Below, one piece after another: positions 15,063 to 25,300 of a stretch of DNA of 35,990 nt. The stretch is from a virus, in the IMG/VR virus record IMGVR_UViG_3300020548_000023, positions 1 through 35,990 of that record. One strand, 5' to 3'. The position numbers were made by a program, and so were the translations under genes. The notes below the pieces were generated by a model. The model was not told where the DNA came from, did no database searches, and saw nothing but the letters and a program-made list of their open reading frames with translations. The number at the start of each line of letters is the position of its first letter. The first letter of the stretch is position 1.

Positions 15063-17980
15063 GTTCAAATAATAAAACCTCAGTTCTAGTAAAATCACAG
15101 CTACCAGGATTCGTTAGAGACGAACATGGTCTATTTGTGGAATTTTTGGAGTATTATTACAAGTTTCTTGAAAGAGACGGAAACATGTTGTATGTTTCCA
15201 AAAACTTTCCAAAGTATCTGGACATCGATGAAATCAAGGCAGACATTGACCATGATTTGTTGATTGGTGAGGAACATTATCTAGAAGAAGAAAACGATTA
15301 TCATGCCTTCCTTCAAAAGATGTATGATAATTACGCATCTCTTATTCCTGACACTATTCTGGCAGACAAGGTTCTATTTCTAAAGCACGCCAAGGACTTC
15401 TATAGAGCCCGTGGTTCAGAGCGTTCGATTCAGTTTCTTATGCGAGCATTCTTTGGAGAAGAGGTCCAGTTTTATTATCCAAAAAATGACATTCTTCGTG
15501 CGTCAGACGGTAAGTGGTTTATCGAGCGTTCTCTAAATGTCAAGGACTTTGCTGTCAATAATGTGGCTAACGATGCTGCATATTCTATATTCAAGAGCAA
15601 GACAATTAGAGGTGCTACGTCTAACTCTACTTGTGATGTGGAATCTGTTGATCAGTATTATGATAATGGTACTCTTGTCACCGAACTTAAAGTTTCGGCA
15701 GTTGAGCAAGACTTTGAAAATGGTGAACAGATATACACCTTCTTTGAGGAAAACGGTGAAGTCAAGTTTCTATCATGTAATCTATTCTCTGGTATTATTA
15801 TTTCTGCCACTGTTACATCTCCTGGTTCTGGTTATGTCCAGGGTGCTGGTGTTCCTATTATTAGTAATTCTGGTTCTGGTGGACAGATTTTTATCTCGAA
15901 GGTCGCTAGAGCTAATCTCGAAGGTAAGATCAAGGCTGTTACAGTAACATTACCTGGCGCAGGATTCAGAGCAAATGATCAGCTACTATTCACTGGCGGT
16001 GGTGGTAAGAACGCCGCCGCAAATATCTTTTCTGTAAATCCAGACGAGACATTTCATCCGGCGAATTATGATATTATTGGCTCCAGAATTATCGATGTGG
16101 CCAACACAATAATTTGCAACGTCGCCGATCCTAACGAAGGATTCGCTTATACTAATCTGGCGACAATATACACAAACACATCTAATCTAAGAGTTAACAC
16201 AATTCCGGGATCTGGTATTACCGAGATTACTCTATCTGGTAATATGCAAACTTCAAATGTCTATTTCGAGACAGGCGATATTATTGTAGTTGCTAACACC
16301 GAGTTGATCATTCTCGAAAGCAATCGTTTTGGAGTTGATTTAAGAGTATCATCTCCAGGTCTACCTGGTGGATTGACAAATCAAAGTCTAATAATCAAAA
16401 AGAAGCCCAACTCTAATACTATCATTGCTGATTCGATGATATATTGGACATATGATAACTGCGGACCTATCGTAGCAACCGCAATTATCAATCAAGGTTC
16501 TGGATATGTTGAACTTCCTACAGTTGACGCTCTATCAAACACCTTTGTTCGTTCTCTTGGTATTCTTGGTCGCATGGAAGTTATTGACGGTGGACGAGGA
16601 TATCAGCAAGGCAACATTATCGAGTTTATCAATCAATATGGTGACTACGGCGAAGGAGCCAATGGTGTTGTTTCTCTTGTAGATGCCAATGGTACAATTC
16701 AGCAAGTCGCATTTACAACAAGACCTGGATATGACGAAGGCGGCGCCGGATATTCACAGGCTTATCTGCCAAGAGCAAATGTTATTACCACTACTGGTAA
16801 TGGTGCTAACATTATGGTTACCGCTATTATTGGCGATGGTGAACTACTTGAAGCCCAATCAAACGTCATTGGTACGATTGAAAGATTAAGAATTGTATCT
16901 GGTGGCGCAGGATATCTAACAAATCCAATTCTTGATCTATCTACACAAGGCGACGGTACCGCACAGGCATTCGCTAATATCGTTACAGGCATTTACACAT
17001 ATCCTGGTAGATATATCAATGACGACGGTCATCTTTCTGGATATAATTTTATTCAGGATAGAGACTATTATCAGCCATATTCTTATGTTATTAGATCCGA
17101 TGTTTCGTTGGAAAAATATAGAAAAGCTATCAAAGAACTGGCACATCCTTCTGGTATGATTTTGTTTGGTCAGCACGAATATGTAGACAAAAATCAAGAA
17201 AATGTCTCGGCGAATATTGTCAATGCATTCATCACAACAGATTCAGTATACAAAAATTTGATTGCCAAGTTTAGCACATCAAATACATTTAGTTATACTC
17301 CATCATCTACCTATACATATCTAACATTTGACAAGAGAACTGGTACAGGCAATACGGCAGCCAATCTAGGTAATATTCTATATAATACTCAGAATGTTTG
17401 GTATAATGCTGCTAATACTGCACAGAGAGCAAACGTCAGAGGAAATGCATATTTCTCGGCTGCTGGTCTCGAAGTTCTAGGCATTTATGCAAACGGTAAT
17501 GCCACGATGCAGCACGTTAGCACATTGAATGTTGCCAACGTTATTACCGTTTCTGTATGGTATAATCTTGCAAACAACTCCGGTATTAAGACAATTGTAT
17601 CTAAGCAAAGCGGAACCGTTAGAGGGTTTGATATCGATACAAGTAGTGGAGCACCTTACGTTGTGGTCAGACCTGGCGTTGCCAACAATATACTAACTAT
17701 CACACCATCACTTAACGCCAATACATGGCAGCATGTGGCATTTACCTATGATGGTTCTAAGATTCGTGGGTACTCAAATGGTGTATTCAAAGCAATCTCT
17801 ACAGGCACAGCAAATGGTATTACTGACACTACGGGCAACCTAATCATCGGTGGCTTTGCCGGTTTCCAACAATATAACTTCGAAGGTAAGGTTGCATCCG
17901 TTGAAATCTATAATAAAGTATTATCGAATACCGAAATACAAACATTGTTCAATAAAGATCGTCGCAGATTTGGCATATAA
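15059..17980 (+). CDS. 7: gp7-like baseplate wedge protein with GxGY repeats and LamG-like C-terminus
   Basis: This 973-residue protein is close to T4 gp7 in length (1032). Its N-terminal 170 residues have the conserved form seen in many T4-like phages (LPGFVRDEHGLFVEFLEYYYKFLERDGN; LFLKHAKDFYRARGSERSIQFLMRAFFGEEVQFYYP). gp7 organises the wedge core with gp6 and gp25. Residues about 240-640 contain at least five GxGY/GxGF modules (SPGSGYVQG, LPGAGFRAN, NQGSGYVEL, DGGRGYQQG, SGGAGYLTN), each followed by strand-rich Gly/Asn/Ala sequence. Residues about 795-965 resemble a LamG/concanavalin jelly roll (VITVSVWYNLANN, TWQHVAFTYDGSKIRGYSNG, GKVASVEIYNKVLSNTEIQTLF). Such domains often bind glycans, which would be unusual for a wedge core protein. 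ATGA overlap with gp6. Confidence 0.88.
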   Translation: MSSNNKTSVLVKSQLPGFVRDEHGLFVEFLEYYYKFLERDGNMLYVSKNFPKYLDIDEIKADIDHDLLIGEEHYLEEENDYHAFLQKMYDNYASLIPDTILADKVLFLKHAKDFYRARGSERSIQFLMRAFFGEEVQFYYPKNDILRASDGKWFIERSLNVKDFAVNNVANDAAYSIFKSKTIRGATSNSTCDVESVDQYYDNGTLVTELKVSAVEQDFENGEQIYTFFEENGEVKFLSCNLFSGIIISATVTSPGSGYVQGAGVPIISNSGSGGQIFISKVARANLEGKIKAVTVTLPGAGFRANDQLLFTGGGGKNAAANIFSVNPDETFHPANYDIIGSRIIDVANTIICNVADPNEGFAYTNLATIYTNTSNLRVNTIPGSGITEITLSGNMQTSNVYFETGDIIVVANTELIILESNRFGVDLRVSSPGLPGGLTNQSLIIKKKPNSNTIIADSMIYWTYDNCGPIVATAIINQGSGYVELPTVDALSNTFVRSLGILGRMEVIDGGRGYQQGNIIEFINQYGDYGEGANGVVSLVDANGTIQQVAFTTRPGYDEGGAGYSQAYLPRANVITTTGNGANIMVTAIIGDGELLEAQSNVIGTIERLRIVSGGAGYLTNPILDLSTQGDGTAQAFANIVTGIYTYPGRYINDDGHLSGYNFIQDRDYYQPYSYVIRSDVSLEKYRKAIKELAHPSGMILFGQHEYVDKNQENVSANIVNAFITTDSVYKNLIAKFSTSNTFSYTPSSTYTYLTFDKRTGTGNTAANLGNILYNTQNVWYNAANTAQRANVRGNAYFSAAGLEVLGIYANGNATMQHVSTLNVANVITVSVWYNLANNSGIKTIVSKQSGTVRGFDIDTSSGAPYVVVRPGVANNILTITPSLNANTWQHVAFTYDGSKIRGYSNGVFKAISTGTANGITDTTGNLIIGGFAGFQQYNFEGKVASVEIYNKVLSNTEIQTLFNKDRRRFGI

Positions 17981-17983
17981 ATA
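17976..17983 (+). promoter_or_regulatory. T4-type late promoter, exact TATAAATA, before gp8
   Basis: A perfect TATAAATA overlaps the gp7 stop codon (TAA at 17978-17980). Initiation is predicted near 17989, giving a leader of about 13 bases that contains a purine-rich GAGAG ribosome site before the gp8 ATG at 18002. Confidence 0.75.
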
Positions 17984-18001
17984 AGGTAAAGAGAGAAAAT
18001 A

Positions 18002-19333
18002 ATGGCATCAGTTCGTTCCAAAGACTTTGGTATATTTCTAGCAAAACAGTTTCGTGAGTCTGTTTCTGAACCAGCAGGAGCTAATCTATATCTGACTTTT
18101 GGTAGATCGTATCCTTGGACCAACGACTCTAATCCACCGGCGGCTAATACATCCGAGGCAACTTTCATCGATGTTTGGAATAATATGATCGGCGGTAAGC
18201 GTATTACTGGTAACGATATTCGTCATGTTGTGCCACGTTTTAACTGGACAAACAATACTGTTTATTTCGCATATAATCATATGGCAGACTCTAAAGATTA
18301 TAAAAATGCTAATACAGCATTTTATGTGCTAACCGACGAGTTCAATGTCTATAAATGCATTAGTAATAACTATGGTAATGCCTCCACGTCTAAACCGACA
18401 TCCACTAATCCAGTAGGACAGTTTCAAACACAAGACAAATATATCTGGAAATACATGTTTTCGGTTTCAACAGAAGATCAGGAGAGATTTCTAACTGATT
18501 CTTTTATACCTGTGAAAACTCTCCTATCAGATGATAACACGCTCCAATATCAGGTCCAAGATAACGCTGTAAACGGTTCAATTAATGATATTGTTCTATT
18601 AAATCGTGGTGCAGGTTACACTGGAAATAATATCACAGTAAATATTACCGGCGATGGTCTATTCGCTAATGCTAGAGCGGTCAGAAATATCACAACTTTT
18701 CAGATTGATAGTATTATTGTGGACAGCAAGGGATCGGGCTACACATTTGCTAACGTCAGAATAACATCTGTCACCGGTGCAGGTGCAAATGCTAGAGCGA
18801 TTATCAGTCCACCGGGTGGTCATGGATCCGATCCACTGTATGAACTAGGTGGATCATATTTAATGATTGATACAAAAATTAATAATAGAGAAGGTGGCGT
18901 TCTAACGGTTGAAAACGATTATAGACAAATTGCAATTATAGAAGAACCATTGATTAAAGATGAATCGAGAACAATTTCCAATACAGCGGTATCACAGTTG
19001 ACGGTATTGACGATGGCAGAATCTTCCTCAACTTCTAATTTTCAAGAAGATGAATGGGTTTATCAAGGACCTAGTCTGGCTAATGCCACATTTAGAGGAA
19101 TTGTTACTGAATGGGACTTCTCAAACTCTAAATTAAAACTAACAAATGTTCTGGGCACACCAACGGGTGACATTATCACTGGTAATACCACGACAACATC
19201 AAGATATGTTAGTTCGGTTCAATTACCTGATATGGAAGCATATACTGGAAAACTTTTATATATAGATCATATAGTTCCTATCGAGCGTTCAATCGACCAG
19301 AACGAAGATTTCAAAATTCTACTAAGTTTCTAA
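18002..19333 (+). CDS. 8: gp8-like baseplate wedge protein
   Basis: This 443-residue protein (T4 gp8: 334) shows the gp8 pattern in its first 170 residues: ANLYLTFGRSYPWTND, FIDVWNNMIGGKRITGNDIRHVVPRFNWTNNTVYFAYNH, FYVLTDEFNVYKCISNNYGNAS, and DKYIWKYMFSVSTEDQERFLTDSFIPV. gp8 is a dimer at the outer wedge that contacts gp7 and gp10. The extra length comes largely from a middle insertion (about residues 190-265) with two GxGY modules (LNRGAGYTGNN; DSKGSGYTFAN), the same module found in gp6 and gp7. The C-terminus (LLYIDHIVPIERSIDQNEDFKILLSF) is the typical gp8 ending. It is preceded by an exact late promoter. Confidence 0.93.
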   Translation: MASVRSKDFGIFLAKQFRESVSEPAGANLYLTFGRSYPWTNDSNPPAANTSEATFIDVWNNMIGGKRITGNDIRHVVPRFNWTNNTVYFAYNHMADSKDYKNANTAFYVLTDEFNVYKCISNNYGNASTSKPTSTNPVGQFQTQDKYIWKYMFSVSTEDQERFLTDSFIPVKTLLSDDNTLQYQVQDNAVNGSINDIVLLNRGAGYTGNNITVNITGDGLFANARAVRNITTFQIDSIIVDSKGSGYTFANVRITSVTGAGANARAIISPPGGHGSDPLYELGGSYLMIDTKINNREGGVLTVENDYRQIAIIEEPLIKDESRTISNTAVSQLTVLTMAESSSTSNFQEDEWVYQGPSLANATFRGIVTEWDFSNSKLKLTNVLGTPTGDIITGNTTTTSRYVSSVQLPDMEAYTGKLLYIDHIVPIERSIDQNEDFKILLSF

Positions 19334-19348
19334 GGGAAAGAATAGAAA

Positions 19349-22300
19349 ATGGCAAATACTGCTAATGTTACGGCGCTAACTACAGACTTCAATGTAACAC
19401 CATATTACGATGATTATGATGCTACAAAGGGTTTTTATCGCATTCTATTTAAGCCTGGTTATGCGGTACAGGCCAGAGAACTAACACAAATCCAGACAAC
19501 TCTCCAAGAGCAGATTCAGCGATTTGGTCGTAACATTTTCAAGGACGGCACAATCGTCATTCCTGGTGCTTTCTACCTAGAAACTAATGCAGGTCTAACC
19601 GCTGGTCGTGCGGCTCGTTACGTAAAAGTTTTGGACACAGACGCTACTGGTAATACAGTTAGCATGGCTGCTTGGGAAAACTTTATCTACCAGGGCAAAC
19701 AGGCAGGCAATACCAGAGTAGAGCTTCGTGGTTCAACAACCAACATCACCGCACAACTTGTCCAGACACTAGATGGTGTTCAATCTTTACAGAATACCAA
19801 GACAATTTATGTTGCTTATACCTCAGCATCTACCTCTAATGCCACACAAAAGGTATTCCAGGCAGGCGAAACACTAACAGCAAACATTGGCAATACTCCA
19901 TACACCCTAGTTGTTCACAACACCGATCCTGCTCCTACTGGATTTGGTTGCCGCTTTGCTATCTCTGCTGGTGTTCTCTTTGCGAAAAATCACTTTATTG
20001 CTTTCCCGGATTCATCTATTATCGTTAGCAGATATGATGCCAATCCAACAGCAAGAGTCGGGTTTTACATTACAGAAGAAATTGTCAATGCATCCGCAGA
20101 TTCTTCGCTACTTGATCCAGCACAGGAAGCATCTAACTTCTCTGCTCCAGGTGCTGATCGTCTAAAGCTAAATCCAGAACTAGCTGTCGTAGGTGCTAAC
20201 GATGCCGTCGATGTTCAGAACTTTGTATCACTATTCACACTAGAGAATGGTGTCGCCACATCGTTTCTAGCTAACACACAGTATTCTTATATCAATGATG
20301 CCATGGCTCGTAGAACGCATGACAACTCTGGTGATTATGTTATCAATGGCATGGAAGTTCAAATCAAAGAGCATGATGACACCGGTTCAAACTTCGGTCG
20401 TTACGCTAACGGAAATAACTCACTTCTTTATGCTGGTGTTTCTCCAGGAACAGGTTACTGTGAGGGATATCAGGTTGGTTCACTAGCAACTGTAGACCTT
20501 TCTGTTGAAAAAGGACTAACAACATCCAACGTCAACGCACAGCTAGTTGGCTTCACACCAGGGTCTTATGTAACAGTTGATGAGTTTGTTGGTGGTTGGG
20601 AGCTAAACAAAGGCAATTCTATCGACCTTTACAATACCGCACAGAATCGAATTTCTGAAAAGAAGTGGTCTATTGCTTCACAAACAGGAAGCAAGATCGG
20701 TTCTGCTACACTACTTTCTTATGAGTATGTTACAGGAACACCAGGATATGACGCCAGATATAATGTTTATCTGTCTGATATCAAGATGCTTGGGTCGAAC
20801 GTATTCTCAAACGTAAGAAGTTTCTATGCTGCCGCTTCCGGTGTAAATCCTGCACCAGGCGCTGACGCCGTTCTGGACGTCGCTAACAATGCCATTCTAC
20901 AAAGAATTCCAGAGTCGCCACTTCTATTCTATACAGGTTCAGATTATACCAAGACTGTAAGAAGTGTTAGTGATGTTTCATCGACCGATACCAATTATCA
21001 ATACAGCAAGACAGACGGCGTTGCTTCTTCTGTTCAGGTGTCAAGTAATGGTATCTTTACTCTAACACTATCACCTGGTGTTGAGACATTTATTCCTGGA
21101 ACATATAGCGGATCGTCAGCAAGTAATTACTATCTGACATTCAACCAGACAACTGCTGGTGCGAATGTTATCGCTATTTCTATGACTGGTCTAACATCAA
21201 GCAATACCGGAAGAACACTAGTAGGACTTGGAACCAGATTTACTCGTCTAAATGTTGGTGATAAGATTCAGATTTCTGGTAATACCAACATCTATTATGT
21301 AACTGGCATCTCAGGCGATACAAGTCTAACTGTAGACGCTAATCTTCCTGCGGCGCTAACAGGTAATACTCTCTCGAAAGTTTATAGATCCGGTGATATG
21401 ATCAACATGGCCGGCGTTGGTAACGACGATGGAAGACAAAGAATTGTAACTGCGACATCAACATCTCTCCAGTTCAATCTTAGAGAGTCATTTCCAGCTA
21501 CATTCTATGTGACAGCAACTTATCCTATTGCTAGATCAACAGCACTAGAAATCAAGAAGACACTAAGAACCAGAAGATATGTCAAGATTAGACCCGAAAC
21601 TAATACAGCTGGACTTCGTGGTCCGTTCGATTTAGGTTTCTCTGATGTGTATCGAATCCGTTCGATTAGATCACAAGCGGGATCTTATCCTGCATCAAAT
21701 ACTGCTGGTTCTAATGTTGTTTCTTCGTTCGTATTCAATAATGGACAGAAGGACACACTATACGATCATGCAACAATCAAGCCAAAAGTAACTCTGGCTA
21801 ATAACACATATCTACTGGTAGAACTAGATTACTTCTCTCCTGACTTTACAGTTGGTTCGGGTTATTTCTCAATTGACTCTTATCCAATTCAGGATAACGA
21901 TGCTCTATTCAATCCAGAACAAAACATTAGAACAGAAAATGTTCCTGTTTATAAGTCACCAACAACAGGTAAGACATTTGATTTAAGAAATCATCTTGAC
22001 TTTAGACCTGTTAAGGTTAATAGTTCTGCCGACGCTACCACACCAGCGGCGGCGACTGCTAATCCAACGGCATCGACAACCTATCAGGCATCTGGTGGTG
22101 GTCTAAAGTTTCCCGTGCCTTCATCGGTTGTAACTTTCGACTATTACTACTATCTTGGTAGAACCGATCTTATCGTGGTTAACAAGGACAACAAGTTTCA
22201 AGTAATCAAGGGTGTTCCTGGTCTAAATCCAAAGACACCAGAATTGCTACCTGGAACAATGGCTCTTGCTTCATTGACAGTTGTCCCATATCCATCTCTA

Positions 22301-25300
22301 TCACCTGCATACGCTATTGCTCTTGGTAGAGAAGACTTGGCTTGTTCGTCAAGAAGACTTTCAAACATTCGCTTCACGATGAGAGACATTGGTGTTCTCA
22401 AGGAGCGCATTGTAAATCTAGAATACTACACATCTCTATCTGTTCTAGAAAGAGCAGCCACACAGATGAAGATTCTAGATGAAAACGGTCTAGATCGATT
22501 CAAGAATGGTATCTTTACAGATAACTTTAGAGACAGTTCACTATCTGCGACATACGATCCAGAACAGAGAATTACTTTCGATCCTGAAGAGAAGTCAATT
22601 CGTTCATTGTATAAGATGGAAACAATTGCTTATGACTATCAGGGCGGTACCAACGTCAAGCTAAACAATCCAGTTATTACTCTAAACTACACCGAAGTTC
22701 TACACTACGCACAAGAAAGAGTAACAACCGATATCAATGTTGAGCGTCAGTCTTGGCTATTCCTAGGAAATGTCAATCTATATCCAGATCAGGATATTTG
22801 GATTGACACAACCATTATGCCTGACGAACAGCTATCTAACAAGTCAACATCAATCGTTGTCTATGGTACCCAGGGTGCTAATGTTAGATACTCTACCGAA
22901 CAGTATGGTATGGAAGTTGTCGTTCTATCTTCTAACAATGAAGTAAGACAAGCAAATACAAACTTCGGCACCTTCAAGGCTAATGCAACCGTAGGTGTAG
23001 TTGATACACTAGTCAACACCACATGGAACGCATGGAAGAGATGGGTTACAGGATATAAGGTCTATAGAGGAAGTGGTGCTGGTAAAACACTCGTAGGCAC
23101 ATATTCAACTTATGACTCTGCCCGTGCGGCAGCAAACGCTAACAATCCAATTGGCGGATCAGGTGTAACGATTGAAACCGTTTATAACAATCAGAGAACT
23201 GGTACACAGTATTGGGAGACAAATAGCGCAGACGTAGTTGAGAGCGGCTATAAGATTGTTGATATTCAGTCTTATCCATACATTCGTCAGCAAATGATTA
23301 CAGTTCGCTGCACCGGCATGAAGCCATTCACCCAAATGTGGCCATACTTTGATAGTGTGCCAATGGCTAACAATGCTCGACCAGTTACTGCTAATCAGTT
23401 TGGTTGGATCATTGCTAATCAACCAGGTCTACCATCAAATACGGTTATTGATCTAACAAGAGGCACTTCATCTGCTAATAACATAACAACTCCGGCTTTT
23501 CCTTCTAATCTTGAAAACTGGATTCCACTAGGTTCTACACTAGTTACCGACAAGGATGGCGTTCTAACATTCCAGATGCAGATTCCACGTGGTCAGTTTA
23601 GAGTTGGTCAGCGTCCAGTTCTAGTTATTGACAGTAGAACACCTGTTGATCCTAACGCCGTTAGAAACAGAACAGAAGTTCCTGCTGATATCTCAACAGG
23701 AGGTCAGGCACTATTCACAGCATCTGGTACAGCCGTATCTAAGCAGCGTTCGATTCTATCAACTAAGACTGTCTCTTATCATACAGAGGCAATTAGACAG
23801 GACACATCATCATCCGAGTGGGAGTCAATTGCTGCTCCACCTCCACCACCACCTGCGTCTCACTCTTGTACCGCATACTCTTTCTTGGCAAGAGCGCCTA
23901 AGGGAGAAGAAGGTATTTTCTTGACAAGCGTTGATATCTTCGTGTCAAGAATTGGTAGACAGGGATTCTGGTGTGAAATCCGTGAAATGGATGCTGGTCA
24001 ACAGATTACAAGAAACACTGTTCCTTATTCGGAAGTGTTCTTCAATAATCCTGCAACTGTTCCAATTTCGCCAAATGGTAGAACAAATCCATGTAAGGTT
24101 GTCTTCCCTGCACCTGTATTCTTGTATAACGATACACAGTATGCATTTATCATCCATCCGCTAAACGCTAATCCAGATGTTTATGTTTGGATTTCAAGAC
24201 TCGGCCAGACAGATATCAATGGTCTTGGACCAGTTGTTGATCGTCGTGGTACAGGCACATTCTATCAGACAAACAACAATACAAACTGGGATATTATTCC
24301 AGACGTTGACCTTGCTGTCAAGTTCTATCGTGCCGACTTCGTTAAGGATGTTGATGGTATTGCATATCTTGGCAATAGATCGATGGATAAACTATTCGTC
24401 AAGAATGAGAGTATCAACTTCATTGATAACTACGGTGAGCCATTCATCTCCGGTGATAAGCTAACACTATCAGGAGCCAATGGTTCGATTGCTGTAGGTG
24501 ATATTATCAATGGTCGCACATCATTCCAGAATAGCACCGTCGTAAGCGTTGCTGGTGGTCTAATACATTGTTCCAATACTGGATACTTCGATGGCGAAGT
24601 TATCAATGTTCTCCATGCCGCTAACTCACTCTATAAGGGTGTTTCAGCAACCATTAGTGACAAGTATAATGCCTATGGAACACTAAGCTATTATGTAGAT
24701 GGTCCTGACACCTCTCTTGTTCATCTAACTGGTTCAGGTGGCGGATTCGTCAATGGCGATTATGTTATTGCTGCGACCGATTGGAGCAAGCGTGGTAGAC
24801 TCGAAAGAGTAGAGTCCATCTCTAACTTTAGATATTCTACCATGTCATTTGAGCCATCATTCCTAAGTTTTGAGCTAACCGATATCAACTTCAAGGTTAG
24901 ACCAACAAATGTAGATGGAACATTTGGATCATTCATTGATGTTGATCCATCCGAGACATATTACTTCAAGACCGAACAGGGACTATTCTCTAAATCACTA
25001 GAGATTTCTCAACTAAGCAACCAACGCTCTATGAATGTTCAGGTCAACATGAGAACAGCATCTAATTCCGTTTCTCCAGTAATTGATGTGTCCAGAACCC
25101 ACTGTGTTCTTATCGATAACATCATCAATAACGATACTGCCGGTGAAACACTACCGACACATGGTCTACTTCTAAACAAGTATATCTCAAAGGTTGTTAC
25201 ACTAGCAGAAGGACAAGATGCAGAAGACATGCAGGTTATGCTAACTGCATATCGTCCACCAGGAACAGACGTAAAGGTTTGGCTAAAGGTTCTAAACGCC

